Shown piece by piece: positions 44,904-55,207 of a stretch of 64,000 nucleotides of DNA. Position 1 is the stretch's first letter. Every line of letters starts with the position of its first letter. Below the pieces are notes generated by a model. It ran no database searches. It was not told where the DNA came from and saw nothing but the letters and a program-made list of their open reading frames with translations. The DNA comes from Cristatella mucedo (taxonomy: Eukaryota; Bryozoa; Phylactolaemata; Cristatellidae), in the NCBI GenBank assembly GCA_009760855.2, contig WPIO01000005.1, positions 5,998,001-6,062,000 on the forward strand. The letters run 5' to 3'. A program made the position numbers and the translations under genes.

Positions 44904-46280
44904 TTAACAACTTCCGTGCTTCTCTAAGAGACTTATCAGTTCGCTTGCATCTACTGTATAACCGCTGATCGTATGAAGGTACGTATGATTGGCAAGAGCA
45001 TCATCCTTTACCTCTGACATCAGCCTCCGGCTAATATAGTCGTAGTGATAAGACAACGAAGCAACCGTGCAGTACTTGTCCTTGCCATTTGCTGTCACGA
45101 CCCATCGAGCTGCCTCATGGTCATCAAGTTCATTTGCGGCCAGCCTCTTGGCTTGCAGAGATAAGCCGAAAGAACTCAGAAACTGCAGCACAGCAACTTG
45201 CAGCTCTGAGTAGAGTCTGTCTGAATCTTCAGACGAAGCTGTGCCGACAAGTACTGAGACACGACTGCTCTTTCGAAATGCACCATCAGCTATTGCAGTG
45301 CCACGGCATAGTAAATGCTGCCGTCCACAGCAAACTAGTTTCAACGGAGTGACACCTTTTGGGACAACAGTCCTCGCGAGGAAGGCCGACAGCCCAAGCG
45401 CCGACGGCCCAACCAGTATGTATTTATCGTGATCTTCGTTTTTGGACATGCGGTCATCTAATAGTGGTCTCTCGGAGGTGTCGGACTTCAACTTATGCAG
45501 CTCATCTTTGCTTAGCAAGGTGAAAAAAGGCTCAGTTACGGCCCCGATCCCTGCTACGGAGAGGACATCGGACCTTAGAAAGTCAGGTGGCGTCACCATC
45601 AGAAATCCCAGGCGCTCCAAGTGCTGGCAACCTTCATTCAGCAGCCGTAGTTCTAGGTCGGCATGACGTCCAGAAGAGAACTGAGTTTTGAACTCAACAT
45701 CATCGCGTGCTGAAGGCGCAGAACCACCTGCGGTAGGGTCTGCTCCGTATTCACAACTAGTCGGCGTCGATGGATGTAGCCGATTGGGCAGTTTTAATGC
45801 TGCATTCAGCATGGTCTGGTAGAGCTCTTTTTTCTTCGCATTTGCAACCTTTAGTTCTCTCTTGATACGCTTTCCAGCTTCGAGGTATCCCGATTGCATT
45901 AGCTGATCTTGGATAGCCGAAGCATTTCGAAAGTCTAAGGTATTTTTCCCTTTTGACCGCTCGAGCTGGTCCACAGTACTCGAAACAGCTTCATACTCCT
46001 TCAGTGACCTCTTTAATAACGTCAAGACATCGCCGCAGCTTTTCACGGCCTCATGTCGCTGGAACCTCGGAGATATAGCGTCGAAGTTTTCAGCTAACTC
46101 TCGGAAATCTATGCACGGGTCAACCAACCACGCGCTACCCACCGTGTTGGCATTGGCACTGCAATAACGACGCAAGGAAACTCTCGTGGACGAATGAATT
46201 GCAGCGCGACAAAATCCTTTCGATACTATTTCTTTCAGAAGTAGCCTCTTGCATAAAGCGTACGACATTGCAAGTTTCAA
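44904..46280 (-). CDS. SLIMP: SLIMP-like seryl-tRNA synthetase paralogue, intronless
   Basis: A single 458-residue frame with the architecture of mitochondrial SerRS. Residues 1-45 form a likely mitochondrial presequence (Arg/Lys/Ser-rich, KRLLLKEIVSKGFCRAAIHS). A helical tRNA-arm-like region follows (about 60-165), then a class II synthetase-like core with a motif-1-like block (GFLMVTPPDFLRSDVL) and an end resembling motif 3 (HTISGYTVDASELISLLE). Active SerRS has FR.E in motif 2 and an Arg in motif 3 (HTLNGSGLAVGR). Here motif 2 reads CCGRQHLLCRG and the motif-3 Arg position is Ser/Glu, so aminoacylation is unlikely. SLIMP, known in insects, is such a dead SerRS2 paralogue that works with SRS2 and LON protease in mitochondria. 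The gene converges on PGAP6. It could instead be a divergent SerRS2. A first Met at residue 1 or 5 is equally possible. Confidence 0.82.
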   Translation of the reverse strand: MKLAMSYALCKRLLLKEIVSKGFCRAAIHSSTRVSLRRYCSANANTVGSAWLVDPCIDFRELAENFDAISPRFQRHEAVKSCGDVLTLLKRSLKEYEAVSSTVDQLERSKGKNTLDFRNASAIQDQLMQSGYLEAGKRIKRELKVANAKKKELYQTMLNAALKLPNRLHPSTPTSCEYGADPTAGGSAPSARDDVEFKTQFSSGRHADLELRLLNEGCQHLERLGFLMVTPPDFLRSDVLSVAGIGAVTEPFFTLLSKDELHKLKSDTSERPLLDDRMSKNEDHDKYILVGPSALGLSAFLARTVVPKGVTPLKLVCCGRQHLLCRGTAIADGAFRKSSRVSVLVGTASSEDSDRLYSELQVAVLQFLSSFGLSLQAKRLAANELDDHEAARWVVTANGKDKYCTVASLSYHYDYISRRLMSEVKDDALANHTYLHTISGYTVDASELISLLEKHGSC

Positions 46281-46559
46281 GGGCTGAATCTGCGCCGGCT
46301 AACAGGCTCCCCGACGAACGCCGCGGCGGCTAGAACGACATGGGGCGGAAATTGAATCGTTGTTACTCGTTCGTTCTCGGGCTGGCTGGTTCGGTTACTC
46401 CTGCTGGTTCTCTGTGGGGTAACTTGGTTATATCGAGACATATGCACGATCATGTGACAGTCTATATATTTCAAGCCTCTGACGATGAGCACGCACCCGT
46501 TTTACTCGAACGCTTACTCCTAAGCCCCATCGAGAGATGAATCCGTTGAGTCACTGCAA

Positions 46560-46569
46560 CCTTCCGGTT
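46560..46569 (-). promoter_or_regulatory. ETS/GABP-like site upstream of the SLIMP-like gene
   Basis: AACCGGAAGG on the minus strand, about 280 bases upstream of the ATG. CCGGAAG sites bound by GABP/NRF-2 are common in promoters of mitochondrial genes. The motif is seen; its use is inferred. Confidence 0.35.
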
Positions 46570-46760
46570 GTCCTAAACATCTCTTGTGGGTCTTCATATC
46601 ACGACCAAAGAATGACGAGACGCATCCTTCTTGCTCTTTAGGAGAAGCGCCCTTAACTTGTGCACGCTAATCTGAAAGAGGACTAAAAATCAACGCCCTC
46701 TCCAGCGGTGATTTTGGGTAACTTGGGTTAAGCCAATTAAAATTATTATCATTATAATTT

Positions 46761-46791
46761 GGTGGCCAATTAATTTAATTAGCCACCAAAG
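46761..46791. repeat. 31-bp near-perfect palindrome
   Basis: TTGGTGGC at the left and GCCACCAA at the right flank an A-T-rich centre (AATTAATTTAATT) that is itself nearly self-complementary. Confidence 0.8.
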
Positions 46792-46809
46792 CTTTGGTCA
46801 AGTCAAAAG

Positions 46810-46880
46810 GCATATAGCGTCTTAAGAGAACTGAATCTCTACTCAAGCGCATTGAAATTCGCCGCAAGAGGAGAAATAAC
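46810..46880 (-). mobile_element. Fragment of S2 or LINE tail
   Basis: ATATAGCGTCTTAAGAGAAC and CTCTACTCAAGCGCATTG match the shared LINE A/S2 tail on the minus strand. It is too short to assign. Confidence 0.45.
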
Positions 46881-46899
46881 AAATAGGGAATTGCACCCA

Positions 46900-47450
46900 C
46901 TGTATTGTTCTAAGACTAGCATGCGGAAGCTCATAGGACGGCACTGGGGGCCTCTGGTTAGTAGGACCTCGGATAGTAACATGCACTAAGACATTCAAAG
47001 GCAATCACTTACTTGCACTATGCAGAAGCATATCCTTCTCATCCTTAGTCACTGCGTGTGTAACGGGAGTGCTCGAAGTTATCAAACGCACGGAAGGGAG
47101 ATCAATTGTACGACAAGCGAGAATTGCATACAGTAACTGAATTCGAAAGCGGGTTCTGGACTTACTAAACGAATTGAAGGCCCGAAAACCAAAAGAGTTC
47201 AATTTATTGCGAAGAACGGGATTACGACTGGCTGCTAAGTAGCGGGTGCTTCGAAAGTACTTTATGAACCAGTGCAGTCGGATAGGTAGGCTAGTTCAAG
47301 CGTGTGCAAAAACCTGTAAGCCAGTGAAGAAACTGGGGCATTATAGGGAACCTTTGAAGCTCAGACAGAAACTGCGGCAGCTATGCCGTTGACGACAGAT
47401 CAGGCAATCCGAATTGTGCAGCAGTTGCAGACGGTTAAAGGCACTAGTCA
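46900..47450. other. Spacer with nothing recognised
   Basis: No exon or element ends are visible between the SLIMP-like gene's upstream region and the LINE at 47.45 kb. Confidence 0.4.
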
Positions 47451-47451
47451 G

Positions 47452-48510
47452 TAATAATAGTAATGATAATAATACACTTGATAAAGCGCCCTCAGAGAAC
47501 TCAATCTCTTTCTATGCGCTTTACATTTGCTGCAAAGGGAAGTGCGATTGAATGGTGAGTAATACCATGCTTGATAAACGACATGAATAACATGGTTAGG
47601 GGTGACATGCACAGGGTTAGTGGCAGCTTGCAACAGTGTAAGCACGCAGAAGCACATACAGGACAAATCACAGGGACCCACTAAATGCTGTCATAAATAG
47701 GTGCGTTTTTAATTTTTTTTTAATGTGGTCAAGTCAGGGATGTTGTGACACAAGTTGGGAGTGAGTTCCAGGCTTTGAGAGCAGACAAACTAAAGGCACG
47801 GTCTCCAAAGGATTTGAGGTTTGTACGAAGTATAGCTAAACAGTTAGATTCCAAAAAGCCGGTGGTACGATTCTTAGCCTGGCTGGGGAGTAGATCTTAT
47901 AGGTAGGCTAGAGCCAAAGAATGAAAGGACCTAAAAATGATCGACAAAACCTTAATGGCAGTCGATCCGTTGCTTGACTAGTATCCAGGTAGCCAGTGCA
48001 GGTCGGCGAAAAGGGGCTGCCAACTTCGACGCTCACGACAGACAAGCTTAGCTGCAGAGTTCTGCACCTGCTGTAAGTGCCTGATTGCACAAGCTGGTAG
48101 ACCAGCAAGCAGTGAGTTACAAAAGTCAAGACGGGATGTCACAAATGCATGGACCAATTTAGATGCGATATTCCTATCTAAACAAGCCCGAATTTTAGCA
48201 ATGCTATATAACTGAAAGTAGGCAGACTGGATTGTGGTAGAAGGGACACTGGTATTAAGTATAAGTGAGACTGATACGGTATTCCTGACTAAAGGGAGTT
48301 GCCGCAATCTAGACACGAAATCACAAACGCACGAACAAGTTTGGCTGTCGCACTCCTGTCTAATTAGACCCCGGCTTCGGAGATGCTCTTTAGCTGACAG
48401 AATGCCGACTTGACACTAGAGGCAATGTGTTTTTCAAATGACAAGTCACCTTGGGCTGATGGCCAGTTATACCTACACTCGGAAATCTCTAGCTCAAGTA
48501 GAACCTAACT
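47452..48510 (-). mobile_element. LINE family A copy, broken
   Basis: The tail starts after ATAATAATACACTTGATAAA; minus-strand RT reads IASKLVHAFVTSRLDFCNSL and LVCRERRSW (47,978-48,316). A second, more diverged minus-strand segment follows to about 48,510. Confidence 0.75.
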
Positions 48511-48559
48511 AAGTTTAGAAATGTGCCTGCAATGCATGGGCGTTTCGAGAGGCGTTCCC

Positions 48560-48900
48560 AGACGCATTCGGAGATCAATTGCATTCAGCCAAGCAGCTGT
48601 ACCGTTTACAGCCTCCTCCTACCTCCAGGTCTTCTCAGGAAGATAAATTATCTGTTCCACCCGTTCACCTAAAAGACGATTATCGAAAGAGCTTTGCTCT
48701 GTGAGTCCAGACTGTGCAAGTCTCTTCCACAGGTCTAATCCAACCGCATCTTCTTTCCTACTGCCGAATCTGACCCACCCTTCCTTCTATCCTGGCTGCT
48801 ACGTTTATGCTGCTCAATTCATCGGCTGCTCTCCCGAGTCAGCCACAACCCCTCCGGTCTCTTTGTAGTGTGAGATTAAGTCTTTGTAGGCAGCCGTATG
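48560..48900 (+). mobile_element. LINE family B 3' fragment
   Basis: It matches 17,880-18,170 and 34,310-34,480 (CTTCTTTCCTACTGCCGA, GCTGCTCTCCCGAGTCAGCC). Confidence 0.6.
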
Positions 48901-49482
48901 CGTATCAAAAGCCGCCTAGGGTTTAGGCGCTCTTTATAAGACTCTCTGAATATGAATTTGGACATCAAAAACCCACTTTGTCTTGGGCTTTATGGAGCTC
49001 CAGAAGGAGATGCAAGTTAACGTGTGTGTTTGCACGTATCCACAGAAATATTTGCAGGAGATGGTTGTGCTGAGTTTCAGGCAGGTTTTGTAGTTAAGAT
49101 TTTTGTACAAGTGTATTCATATCTTGAGGAAGCTCCAGAATAGGACGGCGTCCTGAGAAGATTAACCAAAAATAAAATACTATGCTAGCGCTTTGCATCT
49201 AAAAACTGACGATGCACCGCTACTAATACCGCGTTTCGTAGACATGAAACCGTGCGGCCAACTTTTAGACGATACTGTAGACATTTTTAGGTGAGTAGCT
49301 TCGGTATTGTTAGATCATGCTCTTGATGGTATTCCAACAAAGCTCAAATTGGTGAGTTTTCGTGAAGAAGATGCCAAGCGACGACACAACTGACTGTCTC
49401 CCCAAGAGCTACGCCAAAAACCACTGCGAGTTTGGGTGCTGACTTCAATTACGAACCAGCGTTTATTACCAAGGGATGCTAA

Positions 49483-50370
49483 ATGAAAAACGTAACCGAT
49501 GTTTCGCTGGATTCAATGGCGCTCTCAATTCACGAACTTCTCTGGCCCCACGTACAGACGACTATAGTGGAGAGATCGATCTTTTCAGTACAGTCATTTA
49601 ACCAGTTGACGTGCTTACTGAAGAGCATTTCAACTCTGTTCCCAGTCTCCAAAAGCAGTTCTTTAACTTAATGAAAGCCAATGACATTCGCAACCAAAAT
49701 TATTCAGCCGCTCCATATTTTGGTTCTATTGGATCTGTGTTGCGGAGTATTTGGCCAACATGGACTACCTTAAGTTACTTTGATATTCTTATGCATGTTA
49801 AATGCCACAGAGGCCAAATTAGGGAAAGCTTTAAATGTAACACTGCAAGACAGTTTTAAAGCTCTAGAGCTCATGTATGATGAATTTTGTATAAGTCGTG
49901 CGTCACAATACATACCTAAAGATGAGACATTAGCAAGTCTGCCGGTTCTTCAAACTTTAACTGGCTACGATAAAAAAAACTCCTTATTCGGTCTCTCTAG
50001 ACCTGTACTTTTTTCTGTTTATCATTTTTGAGGTTGCTGACTTTCGCCAAATCATATTAGGACTAGTTTCAGGTAGCTAAGTCTGCTAAAGCCTTGCAAA
50101 CTTGTTTGCACAGATTTGGGGCATTCCTGCGTTGATTTTGTGAAAGTTTAGGATTCTCATCTTTGATTACAGGCAGTTCTATTGATTACACGAGCAATAC
50201 AAATGATTTTCCTGGTTAGAAAGTATTACTTTACCAAAACTCCGGTCTCAAAATTACAGACAATTACCATTATTTCCCCCAAAAAACTTTGCTTTTGTAA
50301 ACATGACAGTGATACTTTTGAAATTTACGCAATTCCAATGAAAAAGGAAAACATTTGCTGCGCTTAGTCT
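49483..50370 (+). other. Cluster of short frames, old mobile-element-like relic
   Basis: Overlapping plus-strand frames include KANDIRNQNYSAAPYFGSIG, and SLPVLQTLTGYDKKNSLFG. The last resembles the LP..HALTGCD..S.FG block seen in repeat-encoded invertebrate proteins. The element looks broken. I cannot name its family or ends. Confidence 0.25.
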
Positions 50371-50399
50371 TTTGGATCACATTTAGTCAGATAACAATG

Positions 50400-51900
50400 C
50401 ACGTACACCAGAATTTAGCATTTATTTATACTAAAGTGATAATACAGCGAATTTAGAGACTTACGTAATATTTATAATTGAGCATTTTTTCTAAATAGGG
50501 GACTTACTGTTAATCACTTTTAAGAACCGCCCCCAGATGCAATCGCTTACCATGTTCTCCTATATACTGTCCTTGGTAGCGGAATCGAGCACAAAGTCCA
50601 CCGAATGCTGGCGGAAGCGCTCGCCTTGCTCCTCCAACTAAGCATCTACGTTTCCTTGAATTTATCAAGATGAGTGTCGATGAAAAGGAAAATGCTGCCC
50701 AGTGCGCAGTCTAGTTCTTTAGTCTGACCTAAGCACGCTCTCTATATTTTCCACCTCGCGGTTGCCCAGGTCACCCCGAGCCATGCAAACAATCCGCTTG
50801 CTCCTTACCAGTGAGCTACTTGGGGAAATCATTGCACTCAATTATCTTTTGCACCCTTTTTACACGGACATCGGCTTTAATCTATACCTCAGATAGATTA
50901 TGGGATGAAGTTTTGAAGACATCCGAAGACTGCGGACTCCTTATCTAGAGGTGTAACAAATTGCTTCCTGTGATGCCCAATTTGATGTGCAGTGGTGGCA
51001 TTGCCGCCGTGTAGGAGTCCACCACGAGTGGCTCCCGCTTGGTGGCATTGCCTCTCCCCCACAGAGAACTCGGTGTGCTGTGGCCAATCAAAATGAGTGG
51101 TATTCAGCATTGTGGTCCGCTGTCCCCAAAGTAGGGAAAGCAAGATAACTTAATAAAACCGCCTTAGATACCCAACAGGAATGCCATCCACTAGAAGTCT
51201 TCAATAACCTCCCAGCAGAGCTCATCATACCTCAGTGCTTTTAGAGATGCACAGAGTGATTCAATGGAAGAGAAGCAAACTGAAGAGATGGTTCTTTGTG
51301 TTGGTTTTCACTGTAGTCTTTATAAAATGGGCCCAGACGTAGAAAATTGCATCTGCATGATGGTTTCAGCCTTTTGAAGGTACCTCGGAAAACGGTTGTA
51401 AGTATCCACGTCAGCAGCTGGAACTAAATTGAACTAGTTGGTGGTTTAAAGCTCCCGTATTTATGCCACATGTATCACAAGAAGCTAGCAATAAGGAAAG
51501 TTATAACAATTGTGATGCATTAACGCATAGAGGCAATTATCAAAGTTCATGTCTCAACGACTTCATCTAGTGAGCCACAAAAAGGTAAACATCAAATACT
51601 GGACCGTTTAAAGTTTTTATGAAAATTCAAGGTTGATTACAGTATGGTTTATTATTGTGATTTTGCACAAAAATTCACCTATATAAAATATGCAATTTGT
51701 ATTTAACACCAGGCTTTGGGCCACAGCTGTATCTGCAATGGTTTGGAAAATAAGTGCATTTCAGGTTTATCACTCTCCTGCCCACAAAAGCAAAGTCTGT
51801 GGGAATAAGGGCCATTACAATAGTTTTTTGGCACGAGTAATCGCCAAATAACTACACAATATCTAAAGAATTACTGCCCAAGGAAAAAATAAAACAAAAT
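50400..51900. other. A-T-rich spacer
   Basis: No gene or element recognised apart from a possible LINE scrap near 51,190-51,240 (reads FNNLPAELI). Confidence 0.4.
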
Positions 51901-51989
51901 TATGTTACATAGTGCTATTCAATAGGTGGCTGCTGCAAAGAGAGGGTGCTGTTCAGTAAAGTTTTTTGTTGCTTGTATCATCTCTTTCT

Positions 51990-52615
51990 CATGCGTCAGA
52001 GTCAAACTGCAAGGTGCAAAGCTCTGCAGTCAGGCTTGTCTGTCGTGAGCGTCGCAGTTGCTACATCATACCACTTCTCGTCGATCTGCACTGGCTCCCA
52101 GTCAAGCAACGCATCGATTTCAAGGTTTTGTCACTCACTTTCAGGTCCCTTCATTATTTGGCAACAGCTTACCTATCAGATCTACTCCCACACCACGCTA
52201 AGCATCGTATCACCAACTTTTCAGAATCCAACTGTTTACCCATACCTCGTTAAACCTCAAACCCTTTGGATACCGTGCCTTTATTTCGTATGCTCCCAAA
52301 GCCTGGAACTCCCTCCCGAATAGCGTCAGAACATCCCCTGACTTGACCATATTTAAAAACAACTTAAAACACTTATTTAGGACAGCATTTAGTGGGACCC
52401 TGTGGTTCGTTTTTTATGTGCTTATGCGTGCTGGCATTGTGCATGCTGACCCTGTGCATGTCACTCCTAAACATGTTTTTGTTGTTGTTTATTGAGCATG
52501 CTACCACTAATCATTCGACCGTGTTTTCTTTGCAGCAAATGTAAAACACCTAGAAAGAGATTGGGTTCTCTGAGGGTGCTTTATCAAATGTATTTTATTA
52601 TCATTTATTGTTCTC
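51990..52615 (+). mobile_element. LINE family A copy with tail
   Basis: It reads LVCRERRSCYIIPLLVDLHW and LPVKQRIDFKVLSLTFRSLH, then the 3' UTR and tail to ATTTTATTATCATTTATT. 5'-truncated. Confidence 0.8.
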
Positions 52616-52619
52616 TTGA

Positions 52620-52790
52620 AGTCGAAGCGCTTCTTGATGAGGAGTCGGTTCCAGGAGTCGGTGAAAAGTGTTTAAATACGGCAGTTCCAACGTTCGCGAC
52701 CGAGCAGCCAAGCTGCCAGGTTTGACACCTCTTGTTTACTCGGCGTCTTGCTGCACAGGCAGCTAGCCCTGCAAGCAGAAAGTAATATAG
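52620..52790 (-). mobile_element. LINE family A fragment, opposite strand
   Basis: Decayed match to the RT C-terminal region on the minus strand (CAGCTAGCCCTGCAAGCAG). It abuts the plus-strand copy tail. Confidence 0.45.
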
Positions 52791-53199
52791 TTTCATCTGC
52801 CAACATTGGCTGTCACTGGCGGAGCCAGTTGGGGTCAGGGGGCTTGGGGGGAGCAAAGACCTGGGCCACCCTATATTCCTATTCTCCCATCGGTCACCAA
52901 CGGCGAGACAATGTCCTACTCCACTTGATGAGCAACTGCCGAGTTCATGTCGAATAAAAATCATGATTTTGCACTATTATTTTTCAGTATTAGCAGGTAT
53001 AGCCCCACCTGCATGAAAATCTTGCGGGTTTTGCTCACCCTACGTAAAGATACGCAGTTCTTGCTCCCAACAGATGACAAATCCCGGTTGCGTCAGTGTT
53101 GACACTGCATCAAAAAAGTAAGACATCAGGCCACTGAATGGACTTTATACGCCGAGACAACTGCTTAAGCGTTTTAATTAGACGTCATTCCGAGCCGTT

Positions 53200-54697
53200 T
53201 CTGCTTTAGCCTTTCTAAAAAGATCCTTATTTCCCAGCGGGGAGGAGCCGGAAGCTAGTCGCGGAAGGCGCCGAATTCGACCCGCCCATCTAAAAAGAAA
53301 TACTCGCTCCCAAATTGAAAAACCTGAAGCCACTGGGCCGCAGGCCTCTTTAGACATGTCTAAGGAGGGAATAATGGGATCCGCCTAAACTCTACAAATG
53401 CGACTCCCCCTTAAGGAATAGGAATAGCCTCGCTGAAACCGTGCCGCGCCGGCACCCATCCCTTTTTGGACCCCGCCATACAAAAACATTACAGCAGATT
53501 CCCTCCGAAGCAGCTCCCCGAATCTGTCGCTTCGAAGGCGCGTCGCCCGAATTGGTAATTTTTGGCTACGGGGGAGGCTAAAACGGCTGCAATTTTAGTC
53601 GGGGCAACTTCGGCCCCGCCCCTTCACGTCGGACCTTGGGGAACAGCATTGGTCCCCTCCGAGCGCACTCGGCCGGCTGCTGTTACAATCTAAAAGTGCA
53701 GCCCGACGCCATTTCCATGCCGCCTTATTCCAGCGCTGAGAGGTGGGCTAAACCGTCCGGCCGGCCTCCTCCCCACCCCGTAGCCCAGACTGCTGCTGAG
53801 CAGAGCTTTCCTTAGGCGGCATTCAACTTAGCATCGAAGCTGCGATCTCGAGAGGCTACTACTGTCGCCGGCTGCAGTGCCAATTACGAGTTTTCTTTTC
53901 GTTTTGGGTTTGTGCAGACCGTCAGTCGGAGAGGTAACGTGGCTACGAAGACGCCGCGGCCGGGTACCTGCGACTCATCTAGCTACCGCGGCGACCGCGA
54001 CACATCTAGCTACCGCGGCGACCGCTCGTCCGATCCTCATTCACTCTGTGCAGGGCGGACGAGGTTCGTCATTTCCTATTCGCACCGACCGGCGCGCGGG
54101 AGCGAGCGGCGGTCGGCGCGGGTGGCGGTACAATGCCGTCGGCGAAGTGGTACTCGCGGCAGTAGTCTCGCGCGCAGTCGCGCAGCGTGGCGGCGTGCTT
54201 CTGAGGAAAGTTAACTCAATCGTAGGCGTAAATCTTGAAGGACAGCCCCTCGTTACGGGTTCATGCTTCCGGCAGTTCCATTTCCTACAAAGTCTAAAGA
54301 AAAACGTCGAGCACGCCCGTTCGTTGGCGAGGCATCGCTCGCACGCGGACGGGACGCTGACCTGTCAACACGCACGCGGTGCGCGGTTGCCACGAAGCGA
54401 AGACCGCTCGAGGGTCAGGGGCAGAAGCGGAAGTGGCCGGACGGCGGCGTCGTGCTCCCTCTTTTTTTGGCGCAGCTTCGCGTACCGCGCTCCTCCTCCC
54501 GCACCCGCGAGTGGCCTGAGCGGCGCCGGCCGCCTGCGAGAGCCCAGCGTGGGCCATCTGTTCGCGTCAGCTCGAGACGGTCGGTCAGTTGCCCTCCGAC
54601 CTTCCCGGCCATCCTCTGGCACGGCCGGGCAGCAAAGCCGCCGGTTCGCCGCTCGGCTACTCTGCCGCTCGTCGCGTTGGTCGCGGTCGCTCGGCAG
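53200..54697 (+). promoter_or_regulatory. GC-rich, CpG-rich region upstream of the leprecan gene
   Basis: GC and CpG content rise sharply near 53.2 kb and stay high into exon 1, as in a CpG-island promoter. A CCGGAAG ETS-like site lies at 53248-53254. A 27-base unit (starting CATCTAGCTACCGCGG) occurs almost twice in tandem near 53,975-54,025. No TATA box stands out. Promoter role is inferred. Confidence 0.5.
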
Positions 54698-55207
54698 ATG
54701 GGGCGCCACGCAGCAGCTAGCGTGGAGGACTCTCGCCGACTTCGCCCTCTCCTCATCCTGGCTGCCTTTCATTCGCTGCTTCTCGCCGGCAGCTGCTGCG
54801 GCGCCGCAGCCGCCGCCGGCGATTACGGCAGCTTGTACGACTCGGCCAAAGCCGCGTACAAGGAGCAGCGGTGGGCCGACTGCGCGCGGCTGCTGGACGG
54901 TGCGCTGGCGTCGCACCGGGAGCACCGCGACGCGACGGTGCACTGCCGATCCTCGTGCCGCCGCGTAGCTGCCGCCGCCGCCGGCTCTTCCGCCGGCTCG
55001 ACGTTCGACGACTACCATCGCCTGCTTCTGAGCATCCTAGGCGAGTCGGACTGCGTTAGAGCGTGCAAGCGCCGCCTGTACGCTGCTACTGAAGGCGCCG
55101 CCGCCGCCGAGCACGACGTCGGCGACGACGGCGGCAGACTGGCGGCCGTCGCCGACGAGTTTCGACAACGGATTCCGTACGACTACCTTCAGCTCTGTCT
55201 GCACAAG
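54698..55207 (+). CDS. Leprecan-family exon 1
   Basis: The exon has 170 codons from ATG to LCLHK, with donor gtactg. It contains the signal peptide, the first TPR-like repeat, CRSSC and CVRAC. It is Ala-rich and very GC-rich, unlike the later exons. Confidence 0.85.

Noticed and set aside
52803-52860. CACTGGCGGAGCCAG and G-rich sequence resembling a hAT terminus
   Set aside because: I could not find a matching opposite end or an 8-bp duplication; the same applies to the similar motif near 29,411.
53877-54968. A 363-codon open frame in the GC-rich region before and across leprecan exon 1
   Set aside because: It overlaps leprecan exon 1 in a different frame, is rich in Arg, Ala and Ser as expected from GC-rich DNA, and has no recognisable domain.
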